Positions 10,956-23,689 are shown, numbered from the stretch's first letter. The stretch is 64,000 nt of DNA from Enoplosus armatus (GCF_043641665.1 NC_092193.1:22114182-22178181); one strand, 5' to 3'. Program-made: numbers and translations. Notes: generated by a model not told the origin, from the sequence alone.

Positions 10956-13900
10956 TTCCTCTTTGACTTGATCTCCAGCAAAAATAATCAAAAGAGTCAT
11001 GTTGCTGTCTTCACATCCGGCTGTTACTTCGTTATCTTGACAAGACGTGTATCACTCGTGGGGTGCGAAGTCCTGGTACTTTCTCTGGGAAGTGTCCCAA
11101 TGACATCTTTACTATTGGAGATGTGAGAAGCCCCCCCCCCCGCCATTGGAATTCCTCAGTTCTGCAGGATGTCTGTGAATCTCTGGGGAGGCAGTCCCTC
11201 CATTGTGATCCCCCTCCTCCTCTCTCTGCAAAGTGCTACCTGCAGGCAAGTGAATCGCACCAGCAGCAGGGGGGAGGAGGACAGAGGTCAGGAGAAAAGA
11301 CTGAGACTTTCTTCCTAAACTTCCTAAACTTTCAACCTTGTCCTTCTGCTGCTCGTGGCATCGTCAACCTCGAAATGCCGAACGCATGTCTAATGTCTCT
11401 CTCTCTTTTCTTTTTTTAAATTGCGATTTGAGTTACACCAACTCAAAAATATCTGACTTTTTTAGCTGCTAAATGCAGGTCGGGTCAGGGAGGAAAGAGC
11501 GGGGGAAAGTTTGAGTGCTTGGGGGGGGGGGGGGGCAGCGACAAATGAGAGTGGGATGAGAGGGAGAAGGAGAGCAATCCTAAGAATGGAGTATGAAATT
11601 GAAATGCGCAGGGAACGAGCGAGAGAAAAGTCTAAAGACTGACAGATAAAAAGAAAGTGCGGTTCTCCATTAAGCCCTGTCCTGGAGCGCTGCAGAGAAC
11701 AGAGTGCGACAGCTCATTAACTCCCATCATGCCTCGCTGTTTTCTGCTTATGAGAGGAGACCATGAGCCCGTAACTGCTTCCAAGATGCTGCACTCTCTC
11801 TCTCTCTCTTGCTAGCTGTTCCTGCTACTTGTGGCTTTAGAGAACATGACTGATGTAATGACACAGAGAGGGGGGGGGCGGGGAGACAAAGACGAACAGA
11901 GAGAGAGAGAGAGAGACGCATCATTATCTGACTCTGTAATTTCTGCAACCTTCTACTGAGCACTCAGAGCGAAGAGTCGTGTTTGCTTTATGAGGACACC
12001 AGCATCGACACCTTCTGTGTTGGTTTGTGGCTTGAAGAAATGAGCTGGTTGGGGGGGGGGGGGGGGGGGTGCTGACTGTTCTGACAAACAAGCGTCAGAC
12101 TGGAAAATGTGTACAGAAGAAGGGAACAAAATGCTCTGTTACTATTTCCGCCTCACTCTGCCGACAGACACTCAGTTAGGCTGTGAGTGAACAGCTGTAG
12201 GACTTAACAAGAGAGCCAGCCTGGCAGATCTGGATTGTGACAGCTGGTCATTGCTGGAGGGGGGTTAAACGCCTGTTTGCAATTGCATGCCCGCTGAAAA
12301 GGTTTTCTCTGCGTAAAATGCTGTCCCCTACTTCAGATACCTTATCAAAACGAGGAGCATGAGGAGTGTTGTTAATTAAGTATACCTCTAATTCGGCGAA
12401 CCGCAGCCGCTGGATGTTACAGGTGTTACAACGTGACGTAACGGCAAGCGTGTTCGTGCCAGTGGCGCGGCGCGACTTTTTGCCACTAGGTGGGGCTGAT
12501 AAATCTTGGCATGCTATCCGCCATACTGTCACATGATTAAAGAAAACTATGCTGAGAGTCTCTACTGCGCTTTTCTGCTTCTGTCCAACCAGGCAAAGCA
12601 AGCAGGCTAAGAAGCCAAACTAAGTGGCGTGTTCCGTCTGTCAATCGAGCTACTCTTGCTACTAATTATTAGGCAGAAAATAACAAGAAATGAGAAAAAC
12701 GTCCGCACCATGTCTATAATCAACCCACCCAGAAACGAATTTTTACCAATATAAAACCATCATACGGCCACCTGAATGGGCAGAAAATCGCCCAATTTGG
12801 TCCCAGATAGAGTGATTTTCTGGTGAGTGCGTCGACCAATCAGGGGCCGCCGGGGAACGGCAAACATGTTACACACATACATACATACAGGGATAATTCC
12901 CCCCCCTCGGCACAAAGACAAAAGACTACGCAGCTTTTTTATTAGTCATTGCTGTTCTAATGTATGATTTATGCGAGGGTAATGACTTAAATGTATACAC
13001 AACAACAACAACAACAACAATCAGTCATCACAGAGAGGGGCGAGACGCGATAGACACATTGGGACAATAGTGCACACTGCATTCATTCTGCTGCACTCAG
13101 TTGCACTGGTGAAAATGTGTGAAGAATGGGGGGGGGGGGAATAAAAAAGAGAGCAGTGTGTGTTAGAACGTCTGTTGCAGAAACTGTCGGACATCACGCC
13201 CCCCCCCCCCCCCTCCCCCCTGCCGGTTCTGTCATCTGAAGGGATGTTTCAGACACTGTTAGACAATCTGACAAGCACTTCCTTTGATGCACGCTGATGT
13301 CTGGAGGCCCTCTATCCGCCCTCCACCACAAGCAAAACAAACACAAACAACCCCCCCACCCCCCCCCCCCCCGCACTACTTCGGGCACCTCTTATGGCTA
13401 CAAACAAAGCCGAGAGCACTGTGTCCACTACGTATTTTTGTCGTTCACATTTAAAAGCATAAACAAGTCGTGCGATGCCTAAAATTAGTATGACCTGTGA
13501 GCAAGACAATATATTTCTTTTTTAAATTGAAGTAGAAAGTACTGTTGTGTAAAAATGTAAAAAGCAATATGTATTCTGGTGTATGTGACGATGATAATGT
13601 TCCCTGAAAATAGAATGACATCATTGGCTGGCCATGAACTTAGACTTGATAAAAAAAAAACAATAAAAATTACTGGAGGGGGGTTAAACAGTTCTAATCA
13701 AGGGAAATCCTCATGCTACGGGATATTGCGATATTTTGACAACTGTGCGTTTGTCCCTTTCCTGTTTCAATACAGTATGACAATGCATGGCTGCAATGCT
13801 CCGTTGACCGCGTAGGGGATGTAAGGAGGTCCGTTTTACAGCCGGAGTGGTTTTGCGACGTGTATTTTCTGTTTTCATTTTCTGTCATTCGGCAGTATTT

Positions 13901-13969
13901 GCAGTCGTTTTTGTCCCTGTGAAGACGCTGTGGGAACGTAGGAGTGCCGATTGGTCAGTTCAGTCCAAT
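10956..13969. other. Non-coding, dense in G/C homopolymers and short microsatellites
   Basis: Homopolymers: C11 at 11131-11141, G15 at 11521-11535, G9 at about 11870, G19 at 12051-12069, G12 at 13128-13139, C15 at 13199-13213 and C14 at 13359-13372. Microsatellites: (CT)n at about 11793-11809, (GA)n at about 11899-11916 and (ACA)n at 13000-13020. No gene is supported. The minus-strand frames 12248-12601 and 13194-13388 have no recognisable domain. Confidence 0.6.
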
Positions 13970-15165
13970 CTAGTCCAGTGAACTTATAGTAATATAATAG
14001 ATCAAAATAATAGAATCCAGAAATAACACACCTAAATACGTAGATAAGTCAATCATCAGGGTCCAACAGTGGTAGGATATCAGGAGTATTTTCTCAGGAG
14101 TATTAAAAGGATACCAGTTCATTGATCCAGTGTTTCTGCGCTGGGGATTTTTCAGATTTCCAGTTTTGAGGTACACGTGCCGCAGTTGCTTGCAAAGCAG
14201 GATAAAGTACTTCTCACGGTGAGTCAGTGTTAAGTCAACTGACATCATACAATATCCGAACTTGAGGATCAAAGTCAGTATGAGATTTCAAGCTTTCTAG
14301 AATTGTGGCCATAGCATATTTTCAAACAGCCCTCTAGGACTGGACAGCTCCGGGAAGAGTCCCGGCAAACATTCTACACCTCTGACACATTACGCTTGTT
14401 TGGTCTGTGTGTAGTGTAATATGTTCTGTGTAAGATAATATAGTGGATTTGCCTGTTGGGTGGATATCAGTACATTCTGCGACCTTTCTAGGAAGGTACA
14501 CCATTCCCCATCATCGCAAGAACACTGCAAGACCGATTCCCTTTTTTTTTTTTCTTTTTTTTCTTGAAGATCTATGATATGCTGGGAGGTTATTAATAAG
14601 AGTATTGTATATGGAAGATGTTAGGCCCTTTGTAGAGGTAAGTCTGGTATCAAGCAATCGGATTTCCAATGGGGATTCTTCAGGCATGTTAGCGAATGAT
14701 CCCAACAACTAACTTCGAATCCAATGACTTATTCGTAAGTACTTACAAAGAGAGATTATGCCTTGCCTTGGCTTTTGATACCTTTCCCAATCCAACTTTA
14801 CTGTCAGCAATGGGACACGGGACTTATTAGGACTGTCACTAAGAGGAGTGTTCGCAAGTAGCAATGTCTTTAAAGTCATGCACCAAAGGTACCGAAAAGA
14901 GCCAGAACCAGAAAGCTTCGTCCTCAAACCCAAGAAGGGGATGATTGTTAGCGGGGTAGCCTGAAGTGTACTGACCCTTTGGGGTTTTCTTATGCCATAA
15001 ACATGTGGATCTAGCTTTGTTTGTGGTATTATAGTAATTCCAATTGTATTGTTTCTACCAATTAATGACTGCGGTAAGCCCATCCACCGCTCAAGTGCCA
15101 TTTTAGTTTGGTCCGACAGCACAAAAAGCTTCACGTAGTTTTCTTGATAGACTTTACCAAAGGAG
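13970..15165 (-). pseudogene. L1/Tx1-type LINE remnant, C-terminal part of ORF2
   Basis: On the minus strand, three successive frames read like the region after the reverse transcriptase core in fish L1/Tx1 ORF2 proteins. At 14709-15165 there is a segment with the conserved pattern Leu-x-Arg-Trp...Leu-Pro-x-Ser-Leu-Ile-Gly-Arg (Gly-Arg near 15053-15073), followed by the usual Ile-Pro-Gln. At 14511-14708 there is a Thr-Lys-Gly-Leu-x-Ser-x-Ile-Tyr pattern. At 13970-14272 there is a C-terminal segment where the zinc-knuckle-like tail is expected. The catalytic YADD region is absent, so this is a 5'-truncated copy broken by frameshifts. Clade assignment rests on these motifs. A distant non-L1 clade is possible. 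Confidence 0.65.
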
Positions 15166-15492
15166 GTCCAGTGAATTTAACCTACTCCAGAGCAGGTTAT
15201 CCATTCGCCACTGGTTACCATGGTGATGTGCTTCAGGTAAAAAGCAAGGCAGCTTTGTGGGTTAAGCCTCTGCGGTGAAGTGCGAGAGGAACCGAGGGCA
15301 AAAACTCGAACAACAATGGGCAGTTTGAAAAGAATGATCCTTTGAGTGAGTGAAATGGATATGAATAGACTCTCGGCTTTTAAGAGGAAACCATTTCCCC
15401 TGTTATGCACATCACCTCGCCGTGCCGTCCTCTGCTCCGCCATGTGAGGACAGTGTTGAGCTTAAGGCTCTCCACGGTGAATTCATTGCACA

Positions 15493-15564
15493 CCCCCCCC
15501 CCCCCTCTGTCTCCCTCCAGTCTGACCTGCACACATCTAACACCCCCCCACACACACACACACA
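15493..15564. repeat. C13 run plus (CA)n
   Basis: C13 at 15493-15505 and about seven CA units at 15549-15564. Another C12 lies at 15677-15688. Overlapping frames (15405-15789) are low-complexity artefacts. Confidence 0.9.
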
Positions 15565-15892
15565 GGCTGCTGGTGCCGACGTGTGCAGCCTTTGGTCATC
15601 AGAGAAATGCCTGTTGATGCGTGTGTGTGTGTGTTATCAAAAAACCTCATCTTTGGCCCTCTAACCCATCTTCCTGCCCCCCCCCCCCACCCCCTCGACT
15701 ATCCATCACCCCATCCATATCTCTGTGCTAGAAAACAGGCTGGTCTTATTCTTTCACAAAACCTCTTTGTGGTCTATAAGAACCAGTGATGTGTCTGTGT
15801 AATGGCTTAATGGGCTTTTTGTCCTACATGTTCCACAGATTCAGCACCCCAACACCACACAGAGCAGTCAACACATTAGAACCAAGCTGGGA

Positions 15893-15894
<2 letters not shown>

Positions 15895-15925
<31 letters not shown>
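15895..15925. repeat. (CA)n microsatellite
   Basis: About 15 CA units without interruption. Confidence 0.95.
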
Positions 15926-15926
<1 letters not shown>

Positions 15927-16324
15927 GCCACCCATACAACCCAAGTCGCTCATTGTTAAAACTGACTGATCACTTAAATGAACCATCATCATTTTCAGAA
16001 GAATATACGTAACAGAAACCCCTGGACAATGTTATTTAATGGTATCATTAATCATAATAAGATGGTGATAATTGGTCTCATATTACAGTTGATGTTTACA
16101 CTGCATCAGATCACATTACAGGGTAATTGTATGGCTGTAATTTGTGAAGTTGTGAGTTGGGCAAAATATCAGAAACACCTTTTCAAGTTAAAGCTTCGCT
16201 ACAAAACTACCATATAAAACGTGCACTCTCTAAAAAAAAAAAGACTATATAATTAAGTCCACACATAGACAAGGAGTAAACATAGAAAGAATGTTATTAT
16301 CAATACTCTCGTGTCTGTGTGGTA
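15926..16324. other. AT-rich non-coding, nothing recognised
   Basis: No coding or repeat signal that I can name. Confidence 0.5.
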
Positions 16325-16428
16325 AATATGACGCTAGATAGCTTAGCGCAAAGACTGGGAGCAGGGGGAAACCGCTAGCTCTGTCCAAAGGTGACAAACT
16401 ACCAGCACCTTTAAAGATCACTAATTAA
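16325..16428. repeat. Fragment of a common teleost interspersed repeat
   Basis: It carries the pattern TAGCTTAGC..AAAGACTGG..GCAGGGGGAAAC followed by CTCTGTCCAAAGG and CTACCAGCACC, which I recall as highly repeated in many fish genomes. The class (SINE or non-autonomous DNA element) is uncertain. It directly abuts the next repeat at 16429. Confidence 0.55.
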
Positions 16429-16700
16429 CAGTGGTGGAAGAAGTCCTCATATCTTTAACTTAAGTGAAATCTTGAAGGTAAGATTTTTTTTAAGTATTAA
16501 CAGCAAAATGTACTTCATGTAAGTAAAAGTACTCAGCATGGACCCTTTGCTGAACAAGTAAATATATATACACATATATACATACATATAGTTAGCATAC
16601 AATTAAGATACTCAGGTAAAGTAAGTACCTCAAACTATTAGCCGCTAAGATTGTACTTGAGTAATGTTCTGGAGTAAATAATAAATGATGACTCCCAGTG
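16429..16700 (+). mobile_element. hAT-like non-autonomous element, diverged
   Basis: It begins CAGTGGTGGAAGAAGT, a start I know from a very abundant fish non-autonomous DNA transposon. It carries the expected inner motifs (CAGCAAAATGTACTT, AAGTAAAAGTACTCA, GTACTTGAGTAA). It fades out at a CCCAGTG at about 16700, where the family usually ends with the inverse of the start. The right terminal repeat is badly degraded and no target duplication is clear. There is no coding capacity. Confidence 0.55.
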
Positions 16701-18444
16701 TTTTTGTAGTCTTTGTACTAAGCTAAGCAAAGCAGCTGCTGTCTGAAGCCTCATATCCAGAGCACAGACGTGAGAGTGGTGCATGAGTCTGTGCCGCCGT
16801 TCCGACAGTGAGCTTTGTCGCGGTGGCGTTACAGTGGACTACAGTCTTTGTGGAGGAAGGTAACGCAGAGCTCAACACACAGACAAACAGTGATAAAAAG
16901 CAAGCGGTAAAAAGTATTTTGGTGTGTCAACATGGAAAAACTGAACAAAATACTCCCGCTACACAAACTTGGATCGCTTTCTTGCTGGAGCTGCCGTCTT
17001 CTTCTGCCTAGCGCCTCACATGCAGACACCTTAATTGGTGTTTTCACTGGTCTCGGTGGGCTGTGGCCCTGAATCCACTCTTCTGCTCTGGTACTCCTCT
17101 CCGACTGTTGTCTGCAGAGCTCCTGCTGCTGCTGCTGCCGACACCAACAGCGCAGAATGCAGTAACTAGTTATTTCAAAGCATTTAGAGGCCTCTGTTTC
17201 TCAGGATTTTAACCGCTTTGCAGCCCCTCCATGCTGCATCAAAAACAAGCAATAAAAGAATCAGATTATTTGGGGGGAGGGGGGGGGGGTTTGTCCCTCT
17301 TGTGTCCTACTTCCTGTTTTATTCCAAAACCTCTAAACTGTTTTTTTTCCAGTCAGGTCAGGAAACAGACCTTCCTGGGAGCCTCAGTGCCCAAATCATC
17401 CTTGAAGCCGGGGGCCCCGGGACAGCCAGAGCAGGAAGTGCAGAGGCAGTGATGTCGCACGAGGGACAGGAGGTGGTGAAATACGAGCAAGGCCGGCTTT
17501 TTTGGTTCACAGGTGTGGCTTTTATTAAAATCTATCATCACCGTCAGCCGACCGCCTCAAAACAGCCAACTGCGGTCATGGAAGCTCTTCCTGTGGGAAC
17601 AGCTGGCGACTCATCACATCCTGTTTGTCAGGCCGGCAGGCGATGAGGTGATGTTTTCTGTTATGACGAGGCAACTAAATGAATTATTTGACCATGAAAA
17701 TGTGAAAGAGGGCAAAGTCTCTGAAAGCAAACGAGGGAAGTATCATTTCAACCGTAAAGAAAAGTGATTTTCAACACATTTCCCCGTCTGCTTTTCAGGG
17801 TTTATTTGTGTTGTGTCCAGTTATTTGAACGTGTAGACACAAGAGGTACTAAGACGATCTGGCACAGAGTTGGGGGGGGGGGGGGGGGGTGCAGGGGCTG
17901 TACCCGAACCCGCCTACTACACTAGCGGTACGCACTGATTTGGCCAAAGTGCAGCATGTAGCATGCAGCATGCAAACAAAAGTGACACCCGGATGTCCTA
18001 CTGGTTCGGAAAGGATCTCCAGTACGCATCGGACCGGTCTACCTCTGCCTCGTATACTGTTTGTGTCCCACAATGCAAAGCGCTGGCGGTGGTCTGCCGT
18101 TAACGTAAACTTTCCCTTATTTCACCAGAATCTGTCTCCGAACAAATCTGAGGCGAGAAATAAACAACCGAGTTATTGAATCTTCACTCATATTAGATCT
18201 ACAAGGCAGGAAGTGAAGTAGGAGAGCAGCAAGTAACAAAATAAAACAGGAAACATGAAACAACAAATGGCCGAATGAACTGAACTGAACTGAATTAATA
18301 CAAATCCATCATTCAAATCTGCACAAATACATGAACAGATGTGCAAAACATCGGAATTCTTGCAGTAATATTCGTCCCACCTCCCCTCACCTGCCCCCCC
18401 AATTGACAACATTTACCACAAACGTCAAGCAAACTTCTCATGGT
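16701..18444. other. Non-coding stretch, nothing firm
   Basis: G runs at 17279-17289 and 17872-17889. The plus frame at 17218-17646 and a short Gly-Pro-containing minus frame at 17353-17541 were considered and not accepted. Confidence 0.5.
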
Positions 18445-18778
18445 TGTTACGTCCCACCCTTTGGCAAAAAACCCCACCACCGATCCCAATCAACCACAGC
18501 GAGACACCTTTCAAACAACCAAAGCCACGGGGTTTGTTACATATAGAGACACACGAACAACCAAGACACAAAAAGGCACACAGAAACCCCCCCAGGCTGA
18601 GAGGCGGCAAGACCAGCAGTCCCCATGCCAGAAGCCTCTTTGCCGGTCGGGATCTTTAAGTACTTCCTCCAGGTCCAGGCCAGGTGCACCTCATTGGGCG
18701 ATCACAATCGACAACACCTGGGCGGAGCGAGAGAGGGCGCGAAGGGTAAACCCCGGGACAAACAGTACAGCCGTAACA
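18445..18778 (-). mobile_element. Likely solo LTR, about 334 bp
   Basis: The segment starts TGTTACG and ends CGTAACA, perfect inverted ends of the TG...CA type that mark LTRs. The match extends outward to nine bases (GTTGTTACG/CGTAACAAC). Read on the minus strand, it ends in GGGTGGGACGTAACA, like Gypsy-type LTR ends I recall from fish genomes. A TACTTAAAGATC stretch could serve as a TATA-like site. No internal gag-pol lies on either side, so it would be a solo LTR left by recombination. The flanking five bases do not match, so no target duplication supports it. A TIR element of another class is the alternative. Confidence 0.55.
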
Positions 18779-19538
18779 ACAGTCACAACTCCAAAGATGG
18801 CCATCTTCCAAAGTTCTTTTATTTTCAGAAAATAACGCAGAACACTCTACTGTCTTTACCAGCTTTTTGAGCGATTATATGTCGTGAACAATGCACAAAG
18901 TCTTCATGAAGTACGAAAAAATAAATAAATAAAGTCATCTTCGGACCCCTGAGTCCAGCGTTGGCTGCTATCCCACAATGCCTTGCATCTCATAGAATAG
19001 GAAGATAAATCTGAGGGGGTTGCAAGATGAGAGATAGGAAAACAAATTCTGCTATTCAAAATTACATTTATTCTTTTTTTCGCACTCTGCTATTCTGATT
19101 TTAAAAAAAACCCCAAAACAACAGCAAAAAACATCTTTTTGTATCGAACGAACGTAAAAAACGAATGTCTCTTTTCTTGATCTTCTGCTTCAAAATCTCA
19201 AAGTGTCGTCAAGCAGCAAGTGGGTATGATTGTAAGCGTAGGCGCCCGATTGTGTTTTAGAATTGGGGAGAAAACAAAGATACATTTCTACACCGCCTGA
19301 CCTCTTGGAATAAGTCGGCCACTGCATCCCAAATAAATGGAAAATCAACAGGCTTAATGCAAAATGGTGCCAGCCACGCTACGCTTAAAAGAGCGAGCGT
19401 CCCATCTCCACAGCCTACTTCTGTTTATATCAGAAGATAAGCAAAGAATGAATGTCAATTAAAACAAACCATATTCCCAGCAGTACTGTCACATTTCTGA
19501 ACTCTGTTTATACATTTGAACGTTTTCACTCGGCTAGT

Positions 19539-19542
<4 letters not shown>
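18779..19542. other. Non-coding stretch, nothing recognised
   Basis: A short (AAAT)n patch near 18918-18933 and A/C-rich low-complexity sequence near 19100-19135. Confidence 0.5.

Positions 19543-19572
<30 letters not shown>
19543..19572. repeat. (AG)n microsatellite
   Basis: About 15 AG units. Confidence 0.95.
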
Positions 19573-19574
<2 letters not shown>

Positions 19575-19882
19575 AGGACTCGTACTACATATACATTCCT
19601 GTAAAAGGAAAAGTCAGGATGTGTGTTTCCGTAAGTTCCCCATGTTGGAGCGGATCTGCGCATCGGCGTCAGGAAATACCTGGCAGCCTCTCTACGTAGA
19701 GAGGATCTGCATGCGCATACTGTTTTGTATATGTGTGTATATGTGTGTGTAGGTGTGTATCTAAATGTGGGAGTGCTTCTGCTCTGTCTCCTCTCCTTAC
19801 ATTATTTCTGTCTGGACGAAATCACCCAGAGAAATTCATCTGACATTGGGCTTTGTCATGGGCTAATTTCTATTAATCCACA

Positions 19883-19883
<1 letters not shown>

Positions 19884-19914
<31 letters not shown>
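19884..19914. repeat. (AC)n microsatellite
   Basis: About 15 AC units. Confidence 0.95.
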
Positions 19915-19916
<2 letters not shown>

Positions 19917-20251
19917 CTCTCTTTCTCCTACACACACAAATAGCACCCAAATGGAGTCGTATCAAGGAGCAGCCAGCGTCGCAGAGAGATGGAGCAGAAC
20001 AAGTTAATTTGTACAGTGCCAAGAAACACTAATTCCTTGTAGCGTTTGTTAATTCCCATCATGGGCGCGGAGACAGCTCCTCTGGGAATAACAGCTCAGA
20101 GCGGCTCCGACGGGCCGTCAGCCCTCCCCGTTTATATTTGTGTGCTCACTGCTGCTGCAGTGGGAATCAGCTGCCGAGTGGTTTGAAAGATAATGAATAA
20201 TGGCCAAATACAAGGGAAAGTGCTCAGCTACACCGGATGAGTTCGGAGGTG

Positions 20252-20256
<5 letters not shown>

Positions 20257-20294
<38 letters not shown>
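20257..20294. repeat. (TG)n microsatellite
   Basis: About 19 TG units without interruption. Confidence 0.95.
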
Positions 20295-20295
<1 letters not shown>

Positions 20296-21329
20296 TCCAA
20301 ATAACAATAGTCAAGTTCAAGTGACGCCTGTAACTAGGCAGAACAATTAAGTTGCTGTTGCCAATTAAAAAGAGACAGAGAGACAGAGAGAGAGAGATGG
20401 AAGCCTTCGTGGTTAAATCATGTGAAGAAGGTCTGATGGAGTAAGACGATGGGAAAATACAGCCGTGTCTGTTGTGAGCAGCTGATGTTAGCTTTGGTGC
20501 TACACCTACAGGAACATAATCATATTGCATAAGCTCACGAGTAACAAAGATGCTTCACTGGTTTAAAAAAAAACGAAAACCTAATGAAGCCACAAAGTGC
20601 AACTCGTTTCAGAAGACGTCAGCACAAGTACTACCCGGGCTACTTGTTCTCATCTATCGTAACCTTTGCATCCCTCCGTCTCTATCGCCATCCATCCAAA
20701 CATCCAAACCCACTTCCTGTAGCCGCTCATCCTTCGCAGGGTCTCAACTGGACGCTGAACAGGTGGTGAACCGTCTCCGCGCAGTAAATGTGAGCACATG
20801 TGCCAGTAAGTTCCGGCCGGCCGCTCACGTCACGTGCGGCTCTAAAATACAAAGGCGACGGTGTAGGCTCTGCAATCAAAGCGGGGACGAGCTGCCTTCG
20901 GTGTGACTGGTGATGTTAATGAGCGGCCATCAAGCCAGCGGTAGTGATGGTGAGTGGACACAGAACTGTGTCTCTGCGCTGGGTGTGTTCTTCCCTTTCC
21001 TGCCCATCTCTGCTCTGCTAATATCTGTTCTCTCTTCTGGCGTGTCGCCCTCTTTCCTGTCTCACTTTGGCTTTGGTCTCCTCGGGTTCTCCCGCAGTAT
21101 CTTAAAGGCCTGTTTATCGATACCGCCGGAGGCATCGTATACAAAACCATGCATAGATTCCAACTCATCGTCTAATTCTTGAACTTCAAGTCTGCACCCT
21201 GTTGGCTCCCAAAGTCCATAGATTTATATCAACCGTTTGAGGAGAGTTTAGTCCAACTGTCACTTATCGTCTTCCTGTGTGGTGCACATGCTCTGGCTTT
21301 AGAACACAGTACGTGAAACTAGCATTAAA
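20295..21329. other. Non-coding stretch
   Basis: No gene is supported. Near 20690-20750 a CATCCATCCAAACATCCAAACC stretch followed by CCTGTAGCCGCTCATCC resembles the reverse complement of Rex3-type LINE tails seen in fish, but it is too short and diverged to call. Frames at 20910-21182 have no motif. Confidence 0.45.
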
Positions 21330-21660
21330 ACTAGCATTAAAGCTGCAGCAGGCAACGTATTTTGGCCATTTCACGTGACTAACAATATCTAATTGAAGGG
21401 CTCCTTTAAAAAAAAATGTCTGTGAGCACCCGCCCCCCTTTGTGTTTAGTCTTTTTTTAAAAACTGGACCAGGTCTGAATCAAACAACCAATCAGGGTTA
21501 GCCTCGCACGTAACTGGCCAATCACATCGACTCCGTACAAAAGGCTCTACCTTCTGGGTTGGAGTGATTACCCTGATTGGTTGTTTGACCAATGCTGCAT
21601 TACATGTAGACGTTCTTGTGCAACACGTTACGGCATTAACCGATAAATGCATTGTCCAAA
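21330..21660. repeat. Interspersed repeat with an internal inverted pair; second copy at 38446
   Basis: The sequence from GAAGGGCTCCT through ACCAGGTCTGAATCA and TAACTGGCCAATCACATCGA recurs at 38446-38580 with a few differences, so this is a dispersed repeat. In this copy 21481-21500 is matched by its reverse complement at 21568-21587 (19 of 20 bases), so the region can fold on itself. It is probably a non-autonomous DNA element. There is no coding capacity and the family is unnamed here. Confidence 0.65.
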
Positions 21661-23384
21661 AACTGTTTTCGATTTAAAATTGTTTCTGCTGACATGAAAT
21701 GTAACTGTTTGGTGTATTTTAGGCCCAGCGGCTGTTATTTGCATTTCACAGGAGTCGCAATGTAACGTGATGTTCATTTAACTGCCGTGTTGCGCTATTA
21801 CTTGGGATGATCAGGTGCAAATGATACGTCTTTCTAGCGTGCGTCGCCATGTTTGCGTTGAAACAGTGCGCTTCACAGGGGTGAAAGGAGCTCCGGAGCT
21901 TTGGGTGTCACCTGCCCATCTCTAGGTAGTGAGGTTGCTTTGAGTTCGTGAGGTTTTTCTCAATTAAGCCATTTGGGCCACGTTGGCACATTGGGAAATA
22001 ATCTCCTACCACCTTCCTAGACCCACTAGGCACCGTGCCCGTCTGCGAGTACATCATTTGTATCTCTCACATCTAAAAAGGGACACTCAAAATTAATTAA
22101 CGACATTGTGGAGATATGTAACAGTTCCTTTGGTACAATCTACGTCTCCTTTATCTCGGAGCTTAAAAGTCCTTCCTACCATCAGGGTTTGTCTTTACCC
22201 GCGCCTCTGCCTTTGTGATGGCTATACGTGCAAGCAATGACTCTCACCAGGATTCACCTCTCAGTGTACTTCATGAAAAAAGTGTATCATCAAGGCAAGC
22301 CGAGATGTGCACCACTGCATGACCTTACGACTCCGTTTAAATGACTAAAAGGCCTCCTCCCGAAACCGAACGTGATGTATGGTTAACTCCACTAATCTCG
22401 ATCCCGGGGACGCCTGTTTGTGTCACGAGGACGCGTCTTTTATCCATCACCATAAATTGCTGGATGCCGAGTCCATCAATAAGCGACAGGTGTATCTCCC
22501 CTTTACATCCTTCACTGACCTGGCCGTGCTTCTCTGGATCAGAGAGAACACTTTTAATTTGTCACAGGCTTTTTAACTGCCACAGAGTCAGACTGATGGA
22601 TCGGACGTGTGCCCACATCAATCCAAAGATCTCAGCGGCTCCCCGGCTGATTAGGGCTGAGGCTGTGAGACAACGCAGGAGGAGGAGCTAAGGGACACGG
22701 TTGTATTACGAGACCCAGGCGCGGCATTGGCAGAGTCAACCTCGCCACCATCCTCAGCTTCTGTCCAAAGCAGCATATTCGTCTGTCTGTGTTCCATGTC
22801 CAGTAAGGGTGTCAATTGACTCGCCACCCAAGTGTGTGTTGCGCCGAAGTGTTTCAAGTCGTCAGAGCAGTGTTGCCAGTAGAGCTGCCTCCTGAAAGTC
22901 GAACCAGTGTTTGTTTCAGGGCTGCTTTTTTTCCATTTAGATTGGAGTGAGGTGCAGTCACCTGAGACGTCAGTGCAGTTTATCCTGCTCCGTCTATATG
23001 AAAAACATTAGAGTTAGATCTCAGTGGCAGGGCTTTCCTGTCAGCATCTCCTGCAAATGCAAAAAAAACCTTTTCATGTGTGTTGTGTGTCTTCGGTCAA
23101 TGAAATGTAATTTAACACAGCAGCGGAAATAACAATGACCTCATTAAACTGTAAAAGACTTGTGGACTTGAGACATTGTAATATTACTGTGTTGTTAATA
23201 AAGTTTGAGAGTAAATCATCTGGTGGGGCGTCCATACGTCTAAAACTGTGGGCCTGCTGCATCAAGAACTGCTGGGGCTCTCCGCATTCTTCAGGTCGAT
23301 GCAATACCGGAGGCCAAGCGAGCCCATTCCGAGCACGTTTTGAACGGGCACTGCACTAACCTGTAATTATGCATCATAGTTTAT
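21661..23384. other. Non-coding stretch, nothing recognised
   Basis: Several frames of 60 to 116 codons occur (22341-22691, 22379-22576) without known motifs. Confidence 0.5.
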
Positions 23385-23450
23385 AAGTAAAGCAACTAGA
23401 AACTATATCTGTGAAATAAATGTAGTCTCAAAATTACAATGTTTCCCAAG
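23385..23450. repeat. Short fragment of a hAT-like fish repeat
   Basis: A piece with AACTATATCTGTGAAATAAATG and AAATTACAATGTTTCCC matches what I recall of the inner part of the CAGTGGTGGAA repeat family also present at 16429-16700. It is short and uncertain. Confidence 0.35.
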
Positions 23451-23689
23451 GCCGCTGACCACTTCGATCTTGTGCCCTACCCAGCCAGATAGAGCGGACT
23501 GGACAGACCTTCACTCACCTAGATGGCGGTATAAGGACCTCCTGTTTTTCGAGACGTCATTAGATCTATTTTTTTTTTTACTGTACTTGCTTCCATACTA
23601 ACGTGGTCATTAATAGGAGAAGAATTTTGCTCAGCTGAACCATTTACTTATTATTCATTATTTACACATTGACCTCAGATAACTCCAGA

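Noticed and set aside
17353..17541. Minus-strand frame with Gly-x-Pro-Gly-x-Pro resembling collagen
   Set aside because: Only a few Gly-X-Y triplets occur, the repeat is broken at once and no exon boundaries fit.
17218..17646. Plus frame of 142 codons
   Set aside because: It spans a G run and T run, has no known motif and shows no splice support.
20690..20750. CATCCATCC stretch as a Rex3 LINE tail
   Set aside because: Too short and diverged, with no coding part next to it.
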